Source of the DNA: Paenibacillus sp. P25
Lineage (GTDB): Bacteria > Bacillota > Bacilli > Paenibacillales > NBRC-103111
NCBI GenBank assembly: GCA_024704175.1
Contig: CP085629.1
Span: forward strand, 2,418,001-2,482,000
DNA length: 64,000 bases
Direction: 5' to 3'
Positions within the stretch are counted from its first letter, which is position 1. Each line of letters begins with the position of its first letter. Below, in pieces: positions 38,839 to 48,997 of this stretch. The position numbers were made by a program, and so were the translations under genes. The notes below the pieces were generated by a model, which made no database searches, was not told where the DNA came from, and saw only the letters and a program-made list of their open reading frames with translations.

Positions 38839-40386
38839 CTATTCCGCCTTCTCCCGGTACTCCGCCGGCGACATTCTCATCACCTTCTTAAAGACCTTGC
38901 CGAAATACTTAACGTCATTGAAGCCGGACATCTCCGCGACCTCGTATACCTTCAGCGTCGTCGTCCGCAGCAGCTCGCACGCCCGTTTCAGGCGGAGACG
39001 GATCAAATAATCGATGAAATTCTGCCCCGTATCCTTCTTGAACAATTCGCTGAAATAATTTTTGCTCATGGCCACATGATCGGCTACCTCCTGCAGGCTG
39101 ATGTTTTGCGTGTAATGGTGTTTCAAATAATCGATGGCCCGCCCGACGATCCGTCGGTGAAAGCCGCTCTCCTCTTCCGTCTCCTCTTCGGGTTTCCATA
39201 ACGCCTCGAACGCCGCCCGGATCCATCCCTTCACTTCTTCCACTGTTTCGATATAACGCAAAGCTTCGATTTGCTCGATTGGAACGGTGCGGTTATCCTT
39301 AAGCAAATGAAATAACGTCAGCGGCTCCTGGGCCTCCCGTTTGACCTGAAGCGGAGCGGGACGATGGCTCGACCAGCGGCGGAACAAACCTTCCAAATCG
39401 CGCAGGGCTTGTTCCTTCTCTGCGTCTCGGAGCGATGCCTTAAAGCGGCTCAGCAGGAGCTTGGATTCCTCGATGCCCGCAGCTCCGCCGCAATCCGTCA
39501 TGTAAGGATAAATGCCGCCGGGTCCTTCATAGAATCGCCGTTTCACGGCATGGCGCCCTTCCGTAATCGCTTGTTTGAACCGTTCGATCCCCTGATACTT
39601 CCCGCTGATTCCCAGCGTAAAGGAAAAGCCGCGTGCCTTCAAAGCTGCATGGAAGCAGGTCAAGACGGATTTCAAATACTCCTCCCAAACCGGCGGCTCG
39701 GGAACCACCAGCACCAGCTGATCCGCGCCGCCCCTGAACGCTATGCCATCCTCCGCCATGCCGTAAAAGCTTTCCTGTGCTTCTTCGATCATAATCTCCA
39801 TGAATACGCCGCCGTCCTCGGACCGCAAGTGGCCCGCGCCGTCCAGAAGACACAGAATGATGCGATATCCATCCTTCAGCCAAGGCAGCTCCTCATTCCA
39901 GGGCAGCGGGGCCGGTTCCCCGACGAGCAGCTTCGCGAACGCCTTTTCCAGCTCCAGCCGTTTGCCGGACAACTCCTGTTTCGCGTAGAGTTCGTTGATC
40001 TTACGGTCTTCCGTGATTTGGTCAACGACCTTCGCGAGCACCTCCTTCAGATCGGCGGGCTCCAGCGTCGGCTTTAGCAAATAATCGGAGGCCCCCATCC
40101 GCATCCCTTCCCGGACATAGGCGAAATCGCTGTGGCGACTGAGCAGGATGAATTTCATCTGCGGGCAGCGCTCGCGGGCCGTGCGGATCAGCTCCAGGCC
40201 GTCCATCACCGGCATGGCGATATCGGTGATCAGAATGTCCACTTCGTTCCTTTCAATCCAGGGCAGCGCATTTTTTCCGTTCGACGCTTCTCCTACCAGC
40301 CGGAAACCGTTTCCTTCCCAATCGAACGTGGCCCGAAGCCCCATCCGGGCGAACGGTTCGTCATCCACGAGCAGCACTCGGTACAT
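38839..40386 (-). CDS. YesN-type response regulator (receiver plus AraC HTH)
   Basis: A 515-residue intact regulator. Receiver domain 1-125 with acidic VDDE, phospho-acceptor Asp in ILITDIAMPVMDG, and the conserved Lys in YLLKPTLEP. The middle region is of the kind seen between receiver and HTH in YesN proteins. C-terminal AraC HTH: VAMSKNYFSELFKKDTGQNF and VAEMSGFNDVKYFGKVFKKV. ATG at 40386 after GGGGG. It overlaps the yesM-type gene by 26 nt and is its cognate regulator; the likely target is the importer promoter downstream at 38740. Confidence 0.9.
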   Translation of the reverse strand: MYRVLLVDDEPFARMGLRATFDWEGNGFRLVGEASNGKNALPWIERNEVDILITDIAMPVMDGLELIRTARERCPQMKFILLSRHSDFAYVREGMRMGASDYLLKPTLEPADLKEVLAKVVDQITEDRKINELYAKQELSGKRLELEKAFAKLLVGEPAPLPWNEELPWLKDGYRIILCLLDGAGHLRSEDGGVFMEIMIEEAQESFYGMAEDGIAFRGGADQLVLVVPEPPVWEEYLKSVLTCFHAALKARGFSFTLGISGKYQGIERFKQAITEGRHAVKRRFYEGPGGIYPYMTDCGGAAGIEESKLLLSRFKASLRDAEKEQALRDLEGLFRRWSSHRPAPLQVKREAQEPLTLFHLLKDNRTVPIEQIEALRYIETVEEVKGWIRAAFEALWKPEEETEEESGFHRRIVGRAIDYLKHHYTQNISLQEVADHVAMSKNYFSELFKKDTGQNFIDYLIRLRLKRACELLRTTTLKVYEVAEMSGFNDVKYFGKVFKKVMRMSPAEYREKAE

Positions 40387-42179
40387 AGATATCCCCCTTT
40401 GACGGTTTCATCGGAAAGACAAGCTCCACGCGGGTGCCCCGGCCCACCTCGCTGTCCACTTTCACCCCGTAAGGAGCTCCATAATACAATTGCAGGGTTT
40501 GATGCACATGGAACAGCCCGATGCGGGTCATGCCGCTTGCTCTTTTGCCTCCATGGCCCGCCAGCAGATGCGGCAATTTATCCCGGGCCATACCGATGCC
40601 GTCATCCTCGATCACAATGACCGCATCGTCCCCGTGGGTGCGTACGCTGACTTCGATACGGCCCTTGTTCTCCTTCGGGGCGATCCCGTGAAAGATCGAA
40701 TTCTCGACGATCGGCTGAAGCAGCATTCTGGGCAGCGTTATATTTTCCATCCCGGGCGGACAATGGATATTCAGCGTAATTCCGTTATGATACCGGTACT
40801 GCTGAATGATCATGTATTTCTCCAGCATTTGAAGCTCTTCGCCCAATCGCACGATCGGCCCGCTCCGCTCGAGGCTGGCTTCCAGGAGCTGAACCAGCGT
40901 CGAGATCGCGTTAGCCACCTCTTCCGTCCGCTGCAGCTTGGCCATCCAGCGGATGGAATTGAGCGTGTTGTACAGAAAATGCGGATTGATCTGATAGCGC
41001 AGCGCCCGAATTTCCGCCTTCTTCTTCTCGTTCTCCTCCTCGGCGATCCGCCGGATCAGGACATCGATATGCCGGATCATTTTATTGAAGCTCCGGCTGA
41101 GCTGCCCGATTTCGTTCCGGCCCCCGATGTTGGAGCGGACGGTTAAATCGCCGGCCTCCCCCGCTTCATCAGCTTGCTTAAATAGACAAGCGGGCGCCCG
41201 ATCCGGTGTGCAGCGTAATAGCCCATCGTTAAGGCCACAAGAACCGAGGCCAGCGCAATCCAGACCGTCAAATCGCGGATTTCTACCGAGCTGGATACGA
41301 GCTCCTGTACGGGAACCATACCGGCCACCCTCCAGCCGTTCCCGAGCTCCGCGGGGATCACCATCATCTCCTTGTCCTTCCTCTTCAGCACCTGCGTTTG
41401 CCCCGGCAGGCTGAAATCCAGCGTTCTGCCGAGGAGCGAAGCATCGCGGTGGTAAGTGAACCGGTTCTCCCCGTCGACCAGGAAGGTATAGCCGGTCTCG
41501 CCGAACCGGATATCATCCAGCGTATCGGTCAGCACCTTCCCCTCACTTCGATGAACAGCACTCCGACCAATTTTCCCGTATCCACATCCTTCAGCGTCCG
41601 TCCCAATCCGAATACAGGGATGCCCATATTGACGCCTTTCAAATACGAGGTGTCCGAGAGGCCGAACCATACGGTGCGTCCATCCGCCTCGACGGTCTTC
41701 CTGTACCAATCGCTTTCCCAGGGATTGACCATGCTCTGAATCGGAGAGCTGACCACCGAATTCTGCCTGTGGATATCCAGTACGTAAATGTCCATTATTT
41801 CGGGCGAGTTCATCATGAGCGAGATAATGAAGTCTTTCGCGTCGCTGTTCATCTTAAAGGATTCGTAGGGCGACGGGGTATTCTCGGCCTGCAGCGCTTC
41901 ATGTATGGTTTTGTTGCTGAGCGACCGCATCGAGGTATTGTCCAGTCCCTTAAAAATAAAGTTCAAATTATCGCTCACTTGTTTTATGGTTAAGGAGGCG
42001 ACCTGGCTCACCTGGTCTTCGATCATCCGGGCGGATTTCTTATAGGATAGATATCCGCCGATCAGTACCGGTATGATAATACTGATGAAGAACAACATGA
42101 ACAACTGGACGGCAATGGAATGTAAGCGGTTAAAAAACGATTCGGAGATCGGCTTCAGCCGGAAGTTGGTCTGCAGCAT
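40361..42179 (-). CDS. YesM-type sensor histidine kinase (frame-disrupted)
   Basis: About 605 residues. TM1 (IAVQLFMLFFISIIIPVLIGG), extracytoplasmic dCache-like sensor, TM2 (LTVWIALASVLVALTMGYYA), HAMP, then the His_kinase domain with ALRYQINPHFLYNTLNSIRW (phospho-acceptor His), LLQPIVENSIFHGI (N box) and VIVIEDDGIGMARD (G1 box). Frame changes near 41540 and 41150. ATG at 42179 after GGAGGATAAGC. Kinases of this family usually detect extracellular sugars, often with the binding protein. Confidence 0.85.
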
Positions 42180-42289
42180 GCTTATCCTCCATTCGAATAG
42201 CGCATATTTGTACGGCAATAAGCTCTTTGCTTCTGTGACTGCGGCAGGGAATGAACTTCATTTATCCGGGATCATAGGAGGAATGGATC

Positions 42290-43203
42290 ATGAATAATTC
42301 CGCTGGCAACCCTGAAGCCGGGTGCGGCTGTCCACAAATCCGGGTGTGCGGCGATTTCACCGTAAAGGCCGGCTGGACGCTCGGGCCGAGAACGATCAAG
42401 GATTATGAGCTGGTTTATTTTCCGGCCGGCTCGGAGACGGAATACCGGGTGGCCGGCCGGGTCCATGTTCTCTCCGAACCCTGCTTTGTCTTGACAAGAC
42501 CCGGCGAGGAGCACCTGTACGCCTTCGACTCCCGAATGCCGGTCAGACATCTGTTCGTTCATTTCACGGCCGAACCGCCTGTCGTAAATTGTAATTTAAG
42601 CTCGTTTACCGCGTCGGCCATCCCCTCCGTAACTCCCGTCGGACCGGCATCGGTCCTTCCGAGCCTGCTGGGGCATCTGCTCCATTTGGCCGCAGGCCGG
42701 CCGGCACGCCGGGAGCAGCGCGCTGCAGCCTCATGCTGCTCACGCCGCTGAATGAGCTCGAGGCTCATGAAGATAGCGGCCATCCGGCAGTGCCCGGCCC
42801 TCCCCTTCCGCCGCAGATCGTCCGGGCACTTCACTACATCGAGAGCCGCCTGCATCTCCCTCTGACGGTGGCGGAGGTAGCGCGCCGCGAAGGGTGGACG
42901 CATGAGCATTTTACCCGCATGTTCGTACAAAGCCTTGGGATTTCGCCGCAGCGGGCCATCGCCGTCCGCCGCATCGAAAGAGCATGTCAGCTTCTTGCCC
43001 AAACCGAGTTTACCATAAAACAGATTGCACATTCTGTCGGATTTAAAGACGAGCATTATTTTTCCCGTCGCTTCTCGCAGATCAAAGGAGTCCCGGCAAC
43101 GAAATATCGAAGGCAATTCTCCGACCCGCGCCTGCAGCATCTGGCTCCCGTCCAGGAGTACACGGCCGCCTACCCGCTCAACCGCTACTTGGTTTTTCCA
43201 TAA
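42290..43203 (+). CDS. AraC-family regulator with cupin-type N-terminal domain (frame-disrupted)
   Basis: About 304 residues. N-terminal cupin (YELVYFPAGSETEYRVAGR, then RPGEEHLYAFDSRMPVRHLF) that would bind a small sugar, and a C-terminal AraC domain (TVAEVARREGWTHEHFTRMF, then IAHSVGFKDEHYFSRRFSQI). One frame change near 42720, in a GC-rich stretch. ATG at 42290, 8 nt after AGGAGG. Divergent from yesM/yesN; it could control the same locus. No membrane segment, so it senses an intracellular ligand. Confidence 0.8.
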
Positions 43204-43308
43204 GAGCGAAGCATATCAAATCAGTCCATCATGATGCGGTTCCGTTCTATTGTAGAGGACGCCGGCCATTTGGGATAATGAGGGCAAAACCACCGGGAGG
43301 GACAGCTA

Positions 43309-44565
43309 ATGCTAAGTTTTGCTGGGATCAAAAATCCCTATGCTATAGGAGGCTATGGGGTCGAAAAAAAACGCCAGGGTGCTGCAGCGGTACCGGTTCA
43401 TCCACGAGAGCCTGCTCCGGATCGCCGCGGGACACCTGCCGGCCAGAGAAGATTGGAACCTGAAGGCCGCGCTCGGCAAGCACTTGTACGAGGATGCGGA
43501 AGCCGCAGACCAGCTGCGGAAGCGGATCACCGAGCTGCGCACCTCCCCGCGGTCCTGAACCAGGAGCCGGATGCGGCTCTTGCCCTGCTGATGGAGGAGC
43601 TGATCCATGCGAAGAATGACTTGGAGCTGACCGCCGGCATTTACGGAGTGATCAAACCGGCGCTTCTAGCCGCTTACAAGAAGCATATGGCCGCAACCCA
43701 GCAAATTGTCGATCAGCCTACGATCCGGATGCTGCGCACGATGATACTGGACCTGGAGGATCAGCTCGCTTGGGGCGGGTCCATGCTCCGGTACTTGGAG
43801 GAATCCGGGGTTTACCCGGAGGGAGCCGGTGAATTTCGGAAGAACATGACTGCCTTTCTGGCCGCGGCCGGCGGGATCGACGGCCTCGGAGAGAAGGAAG
43901 CGGCGATGCCTTCGCGCTGGCGTTCGCACGAGCCTTACCGGCTCCCGTTAAAGTCGGTGCGGGACCCGCGGACGATGGGCCCCGTTACTTGGGCGCGAAC
44001 CAGTGTAGCGCAGCCTCCGGACGATCCGGTCCGGCGGAATCTTCTCGCCAAAATGCGCGTCCGCCAGGAGGAAATGACCGCGGCCGAGCTGATTGCCGGC
44101 GTCCTTTTCTCCCAGAAGAACATGCCGTGGGAATTTTACCGGGACCTGGCCCGGCACCTATGGGACGAAGTGCGCCACGCGCTGTTCGGCCAGGCTGCGT
44201 TAGAGTGCGAAGGCGAGGATTGGATGAAGAGGCCTCAGTACACGTCGGATTACGATATCAACGCGCCGAAAATTCCCGCCGCCCAATATGCCTGGCTCGC
44301 CATCGGCATTGAGGAAGGAGCCATGAAGCGGCCGGGCAAAGCCGGAGAATACGAATTTTGCCGCGATGAAGCGAAGCATCCTCTGATGACGCAGTTCCAG
44401 GATTACGATTGGGCCGATGAAGTGGTGCATGCGGGCTTCGGCCGCAAATGGTCGCCCGACCTGATCGGGGAGGACATTGGCTTCGTCCGGGAAATCGCGA
44501 AGAAGGAGCTCGAGCACTTCTGGCGCGAAGTCCATGCCGCGCAGCGGCTCTGGGACGGAGCTTGA
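43309..44565 (+). CDS. Ferritin-like (DUF455-type) protein (frame-disrupted)
   Basis: About 420 residues, mostly helical. Glu/His-rich helices could hold a di-iron site: EELIHAKNDLELT, LWDEVRHALFGQAALE, IGIEEGAMKRPGK, and DYDWADEVVHAGFGRKW, each with the E/D-x2-H spacing of ferritin-like proteins. Start ATG at 43309, 8 nt after GGGAGG. The first 20 codons enter a wrong frame at an A8 run (43364-43371); the intended frame reads RYRFIHESLLRIAAGHLP. A second shift near 43550 returns it. An ATG at 43355 is an alternative start that avoids the first shift. Function unknown; no iron genes nearby. Confidence 0.65.
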   Translation: MLSFAGIKNPYAIGGYGVEKKRQGAAAVPVHPREPAPDRRGTPAGQRRLEPEGRARQALVRGCGSRRPAAEADHRAAHLPAVLNQEPDAALALLMEELIHAKNDLELTAGIYGVIKPALLAAYKKHMAATQQIVDQPTIRMLRTMILDLEDQLAWGGSMLRYLEESGVYPEGAGEFRKNMTAFLAAAGGIDGLGEKEAAMPSRWRSHEPYRLPLKSVRDPRTMGPVTWARTSVAQPPDDPVRRNLLAKMRVRQEEMTAAELIAGVLFSQKNMPWEFYRDLARHLWDEVRHALFGQAALECEGEDWMKRPQYTSDYDINAPKIPAAQYAWLAIGIEEGAMKRPGKAGEYEFCRDEAKHPLMTQFQDYDWADEVVHAGFGRKWSPDLIGEDIGFVREIAKKELEHFWREVHAAQRLWDGA

Positions 44566-44573
44566 TACAATAA

Positions 44574-44618
44574 CGCCCTCGCTGCTTCCGGACCGGAAAC
44601 AGGAGGGCCTTGTTTTTT
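44574..44618 (+). terminator. Terminator after the ferritin-like gene
   Basis: GCCCTC pairs with GAGGGC around an inner TTCCGG/CCGGAA hairpin, followed by CTTG and a T6 run. Confidence 0.75.
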
Positions 44619-44625
44619 CGCGCTA

Positions 44626-44808
44626 TTATTCCATATTGGCGTCAGCTGCGGTTTCCGTTTGGTTCTGCGCCGCCGTACCGGCTTGGCCGCCTAATTGGGA
44701 AGCCAACTGCTGTACTTGCTGCTGCGCCTCTTGATCCTCGGCCGCATTCGCTTTCGCTGCATTCAATCCGTGCTGAATTACATTTTGCTCATCTGCCATG
44801 GGTTTCAT
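44626..44808 (-). CDS. Small Gln/Ala-rich protein (57-60 aa)
   Basis: Not recognised by name. A very hydrophilic peptide with a low-complexity middle (EDQEAQQQVQQLASQLGG) and no Cys, Trp or membrane segment. AAAGGAGGTGA is followed by two possible starts: ATG at 44808 (3 nt) and ATG at 44796 (12 nt). The strong ribosome binding site argues that it is expressed. The composition recalls small spore or stress peptides of bacilli, but it lacks the SASP motifs. Confidence 0.6.
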   Translation of the reverse strand: MKPMADEQNVIQHGLNAAKANAAEDQEAQQQVQQLASQLGGQAGTAAQNQTETAADANME

Positions 44809-45012
44809 TCACCTCCTTTATTATCCATATATAGAGTATTTCTCTAATCCCCAAGAATCATACCAATAGGGGATCGAAGCCTCGCAAGCGCCCGCCGGAT
44901 CCGATCTTCTTCAAGCGTTCCCCATGCGAAAAGCACTCGGTCATTCCTTTGAATTTTTATGGAAAATCGATGGATTTGTCAGAGTCAAAGGATTTGGTGT
45001 ATGATACTTATG

Positions 45013-45025
45013 CGTAATAATTACT
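45013..45025 (+). promoter_or_regulatory. Zur box upstream of the COG0523 gene
   Basis: CGTAATAATTACT fits the core of the B. subtilis Zur operator (TCGTAATNATTACGA) in 12 of 13 positions. It lies 42 bp before the start codon, so zinc-loaded Zur would repress the gene. Confidence 0.75.
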
Positions 45026-45066
45026 TTTAACTCGGTTATAAAATAACCATCGGGAGGACCGAACGA

Positions 45067-46082
45067 ATGCGGGTACCTGTTGTGGTCTTGAGCGGATTTT
45101 TAGGCGGCGGGAAGACGACATTGCTGCTTCGAATGGTGGATGAGGCGAGAGCCAGAGGGCTGAGGCCCGGCATTCTCATGAATGAGCTCGGACGATTGGA
45201 TGTCGACGGATTTACGGTAAGCGGCCAAGATGATACCGCCATTCAGAAGCTGCTTGACGGCTGTATTTGCTGCAGTAAAAAAAGCGAGCTCGCAGGAAGC
45301 TTAAATCGGCTTCAGCAGCAAAAGCCGGATGTTATCTTCATTGAGCTTACGGGGGTGGCGAACCCGGAAGAAATCGCCGATGCGCTGACGGAGCCCGGAT
45401 TGCTCCGCTCGATGCAGCTAAAGCAAATCGTGACGGTGCTGGATGCGGAGAATGTGCTGGATTACAACAGTATATTTTCCTCTGACAGACAGCTTGTCCA
45501 TACACTGCGCCGCCAGATGGAGGCACCGATTTTATCATCGTCAATAAAACGGATCTCGCTTCGCCCTCCCTCCTGCAAAAAATCGAAAAAATGGTTCGCA
45601 AGCAAAACAATAAGGCCAATCTGGCCTATACGACCCACAGCCGAGTAGAACTTGAACCGCTGTTCCATGGAATGGAGCCTAACCCGGGCGATGCGGTGCC
45701 TGGCGGCCGTTTCGTCAGAGGATTCGCATCGTCCATAGTGAAAAAGACGGCTCACGAGCATGAGCACCGGCCGCATGATCCTGCAGAACCGCGTTCATAC
45801 TCGCGTGTTCGAACCTTATCCCTTCCCTGGCCCGAGTCCCATCCGCCGGCTCGCGACAGACTTGAGAAGTTTCTGCAGCAAAGGCGCGACCGGTCGCTGC
45901 GTGCCAAAGGCTACATCGCTTTACCGCCTGCAGGACAGACTTACCTGCTGCAGTATGCGGGCAAGCGGATGTATTGGGAACCCGCAGACTTTAACGGCCC
46001 CTCGTATCTGATCGTCATCGGCATTGATCTGGACGAAGAACGTCTGCTTCAAGAATGGAACGTTTTCTGCCAAACGATATGA
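45067..46082 (+). CDS. COG0523 (CobW-type) GTPase, probable zinc metallochaperone (frame-disrupted)
   Basis: A G3E-family GTPase of about 338 residues, of the kind that delivers zinc to client enzymes under zinc limitation (ZagA/YciC-like). Walker A GFLGGGKTT, metal-binding DGCICCSKK (CxCC), FIELTGVANPEEI, then after a frame change near 45535 the switch/base part IVNKTDLASPS expected, a His-rich loop (HEHEHRPHD) and the CobW C-terminal domain (GYIALPPAGQTYLLQYAG). GGGAGG precedes the ATG. The Zur box upstream supports the zinc assignment over cobalamin. Confidence 0.8.
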
Positions 46083-46105
46083 AATCTTACAAAGGACTCC
46101 ATGAT

Positions 46106-46942
46106 ATGCATATAAAATTAAAAGCATTCTCCACTTATGTTTGCACCCTTGTGCTGATAAGTGCACTAGCTGCAGGATGCGGGACCGAACAACCGTCAGC
46201 CCCCGCTACTTCATTAGGGACCGGGCAGCCTGCAGACACCGTATCTGAACCCGGTAAATTCAAGATCGATTCCAACGGTCCTAAAGCAGCGCCTGCCCTG
46301 GTGACGAACCCAAGCGATTTGCTCGTTCTGGTAAATAAAATGAACATGCTTCCTCCGGACTACAAGCCGGATGATCTCACGGAGCCGAACGTACCGTTTC
46401 TGTTTAAGGAGCACTCGGAAAAACGCCTGCTTCGCAAAGAAGCGGCGACCGCGCTGGAGCAATTGTTTGCCGGAGCCCGCAAGGACGGCATTGCCCTCGC
46501 CGGCGTCTCCGCCTTCCGCTCTTATACGACGCAGAAGGCGATATTCGGCCAATATGCCAAGCAGGACGGGATCGTCAAAACGCAAACCTACAGTGCTGAG
46601 CCCGGTACAAGCGAGCATCAAACCGGACTCGCTGTCGACCTGTCCGGAAAGGACGGCAAATGCGCGGCAACGGATTGCTTTGACGGTACGGCGGAAGCGA
46701 AGTGGATCGCCGCTCATAGTGCCGAATACGGGTTTATCCTCCGTTATCCGAAGGGGGCCGAGGAGCTCACCGGATATCAGTACGAGCCTTGGCATATCAG
46801 GTACGTCGGCCGGCAGGCCGCCCTCGACATGGTCAAGAACGGATGGGTTCTGGAGCAGTACTTGGATGCAGTCACAACAAAAGAAGCTGACCGGTCGGCA
46901 TTAGCTCATCAGCCGCTTAATTTGTCAAAATCGCCTGTATAA
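46106..46942 (+). CDS. D-alanyl-D-alanine carboxypeptidase lipoprotein (M15B, VanY/LdcB-like)
   Basis: A zinc peptidase that trims peptidoglycan stem peptides at the cell surface. The 278-residue intact frame has a signal peptide with lipobox LAAGC, a Pro/Ser linker, then SAFRSYTTQKAIFGQY, TSEHQTGLAVDLSG (His and Asp zinc ligands) and YEPWHIRYVG (third ligand His). ATG at 46106 behind AAAGGA; an ATG at 46079 overlapping the preceding stop has no site. Being itself a zinc enzyme directly behind a zinc-chaperone gene, it may be a client or a zinc-independent-growth substitute. Its last 34 bases overlap the convergent gene. Confidence 0.85.
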   Translation: MHIKLKAFSTYVCTLVLISALAAGCGTEQPSAPATSLGTGQPADTVSEPGKFKIDSNGPKAAPALVTNPSDLLVLVNKMNMLPPDYKPDDLTEPNVPFLFKEHSEKRLLRKEAATALEQLFAGARKDGIALAGVSAFRSYTTQKAIFGQYAKQDGIVKTQTYSAEPGTSEHQTGLAVDLSGKDGKCAATDCFDGTAEAKWIAAHSAEYGFILRYPKGAEELTGYQYEPWHIRYVGRQAALDMVKNGWVLEQYLDAVTTKEADRSALAHQPLNLSKSPV

Positions 46943-47886
46943 GGATTGACGTACGGACTGTCCGGCGCTTTTATTTTACTGATGCTCAGCGCCTCGATTT
47001 TCATGATTTCGTTGCCGTTATGCGTCGTTTTACCGATGGTCCCCGTCAGTTTAACCCAAGTGTCTTTTGTAAATTCCTTTGCAAGAGGGGACTCCACCAG
47101 AACCCCGTAAGGAACCGAATCCGCCGAACAGCACTGCATGGCCAGTCGGGAAACGACAAATTGATTTTCGGGCATGCCGTCCTCACGGTAAACAAACCCG
47201 CTAATTTCGAGCTTTTTGCCGGCAAAAGCATCCTTGTACAGGTCCAGTGAAGTCAATATTTCCATAAAGCCACGCTCCTTTACTTGGATCGTGTCTTTTT
47301 TATACAGCTGTATCGCGAGTTTAGCGTACTGCTCGGTGAACTGATCGTACTTGAACATCTCATTCAGCTTCGTTTCTTCGTCCTTAACAAGGGGCTCCTT
47401 TGATGCGGCATCCGCCGCCGGTGCGGATTTGCTCAAGTCCGCCGCCGGTGTCTTCGATTCCGTAACGGCCCCGGAAGGAGGAGATTTCTGTACGGTGTTC
47501 GCCGTCAAATTCATTCCTTTCAGGGATGCGACGTCGCTCCCCATCACCTTGTCCGGAAGCAGAAAGCCTAGCAGCAAGGGGCACAGAAACATCGTATAGA
47601 TAAGAATGTGCATCATCGCCGAACGGGACGGCAGGCGCTCGCAGCCGCAGGCCTGCTTAACCGTACCTGCTATGGAGCGGAAAGCCAGGACAATCTGACA
47701 GACGGCAATGATAAATAGAATTACGGCGGCGATCTTAACATAAATGGTCATCTGCGGAGCGATGTAATACAGCAGCTTGCCTGATTTCACCAGCAGGGAT
47801 ACATAGAAGGCAAGCCCTATCATGATCCCCGCCCTCAACAGGTAATGGAATATGTACTTCTTCTCTTCCTGCACGTCATGCATCAT
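46909..47886 (-). CDS. TIGR03943-family membrane protein (YcgQ-like)
   Basis: A 325-residue protein with four N-terminal membrane helices (LLRAGIMIGLAFYVSLLV; IYVKIAAVILFIIAVCQIVL), a CGCERLPSR cysteine pair, a long Ala/Lys linker, and a soluble OB-like C-terminal domain with LEISGFVYREDGMPEN and LAMQCCSADSVPYGV (adjacent cysteines, typical of the family). Starts ATG at 47886, 5 nt after GGAGG. It forms an operon with the UPF0718 permease upstream. In bacilli this pair is commonly found near COG0523 genes and is thought to be linked to metal handling; the transported species is not known. Confidence 0.8.
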   Translation of the reverse strand: MMHDVQEEKKYIFHYLLRAGIMIGLAFYVSLLVKSGKLLYYIAPQMTIYVKIAAVILFIIAVCQIVLAFRSIAGTVKQACGCERLPSRSAMMHILIYTMFLCPLLLGFLLPDKVMGSDVASLKGMNLTANTVQKSPPSGAVTESKTPAADLSKSAPAADAASKEPLVKDEETKLNEMFKYDQFTEQYAKLAIQLYKKDTIQVKERGFMEILTSLDLYKDAFAGKKLEISGFVYREDGMPENQFVVSRLAMQCCSADSVPYGVLVESPLAKEFTKDTWVKLTGTIGKTTHNGNEIMKIEALSISKIKAPDSPYVNPYTGDFDKLSG

Positions 47887-47904
47887 CCGCACCTCCTGTA
47901 ACTT

Positions 47905-48924
47905 TTAATCATGAAGCCATTGATTTTGAATTAGAACCGAACCGGCAAATACCAGCACAGTAATAAGCAGAACAAGCAGCACGACGAATTTGGTTTTGAA
48001 TACGGACAACATCATTAAGGTGCCTTTGAAATCCAGCATCGGACCGAAGACCATGAATGCAATCAGGGAACCCGATGAGAATGTATTCGTAAAGGAGGAA
48101 GCGACGAAAGCGTCTGAAGTCGAGCAAAGCGATAAAATATAGGCCAGGCCCATCATAACGGCCGGTGAACCCAGCTGCGAATGACCGAGATCGACCAATG
48201 CGCCTCGAGATACAAAAACTTGAATGGCCGCAGTCAACAGGCGACCGAAAATAAAATATTTTCCGTTTTCAAAAAATTCGCTTCCTGCATGCTGTACCAT
48301 GGCGAGCATCCTGCTCCCGCGGATATGTACGTGCTCCGAACCGGCGCCGCCTTCTGCCAGCATCGTCGCCCTGCTGTTTCGGAGCTGGTTCTTTCGGATA
48401 AATTGATGGATCAAGAGGCCGGCGACCGCCCCTACGGCCAAAGCCAGTCCCATCCGTGAATAGAGCATTTCGGGCCTGGTTCTGAAAGCCGTATAAGTCG
48501 CAGCAAATACAATTGGATTGACAATGGGGCCTACAAGGATGAATACGACCCCGACATACAGCGGCATCCCTTTGGCAATCAGCCTTCGAACGACAGGAAT
48601 TAAGCCGCACTCGCAGACGGGGAACATCACGCCAAGCAGACAGGCGAAGGCAATCCCCGGAAGCGGATGGCGAGGTACCCGCCTCCGGATCCATTCCTCG
48701 GATACAAAAATCTGCATAAACGAAGATACCAGGACGCCAAATAAAATAAACGGGAACGCTTCAAGAAAGATACTGATGAACATGGACTTAAATGTTTGCA
48801 GAAGGGGGTTATCCGGTATGGAGAGAGACGAGAACATCCCCGGATCCATGGCAAAAATAATCATAAAGCTGATGATTGCGGCAAAGAAAAGATGAATTCC
48901 CCATGGGGGTATGGCCGTGCGCAA
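47905..48924 (-). CDS. UPF0718/COG0701 permease (YcgR-like)
   Basis: A 339-residue intact membrane protein with about eight helices. Family motifs: PCECGLIPVVRRL-type segment (VCECGLIPVVRRLIAKG), GPIVNPIVFAATYTAF and SLCSTSDAFVASSF. TTG at 48924 is chosen as start because GGGAGG lies 8 nt upstream; the reading to 48993 would cross the ribosome binding site. A Zur-type box lies 74 bp upstream, so the operon (this gene plus TIGR03943) should be induced by zinc shortage. Confidence 0.85.
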   Translation of the reverse strand: MRTAIPPWGIHLFFAAIISFMIIFAMDPGMFSSLSIPDNPLLQTFKSMFISIFLEAFPFILFGVLVSSFMQIFVSEEWIRRRVPRHPLPGIAFACLLGVMFPVCECGLIPVVRRLIAKGMPLYVGVVFILVGPIVNPIVFAATYTAFRTRPEMLYSRMGLALAVGAVAGLLIHQFIRKNQLRNSRATMLAEGGAGSEHVHIRGSRMLAMVQHAGSEFFENGKYFIFGRLLTAAIQVFVSRGALVDLGHSQLGSPAVMMGLAYILSLCSTSDAFVASSFTNTFSSGSLIAFMVFGPMLDFKGTLMMLSVFKTKFVVLLVLLITVLVFAGSVLIQNQWLHD

Positions 48925-48997
48925 GCGGTAATCCTCCCTTATGGATGAAGTGACAAGAGTTAAGTTACAGGATGGGATGTACCACCTTATCATAGCA

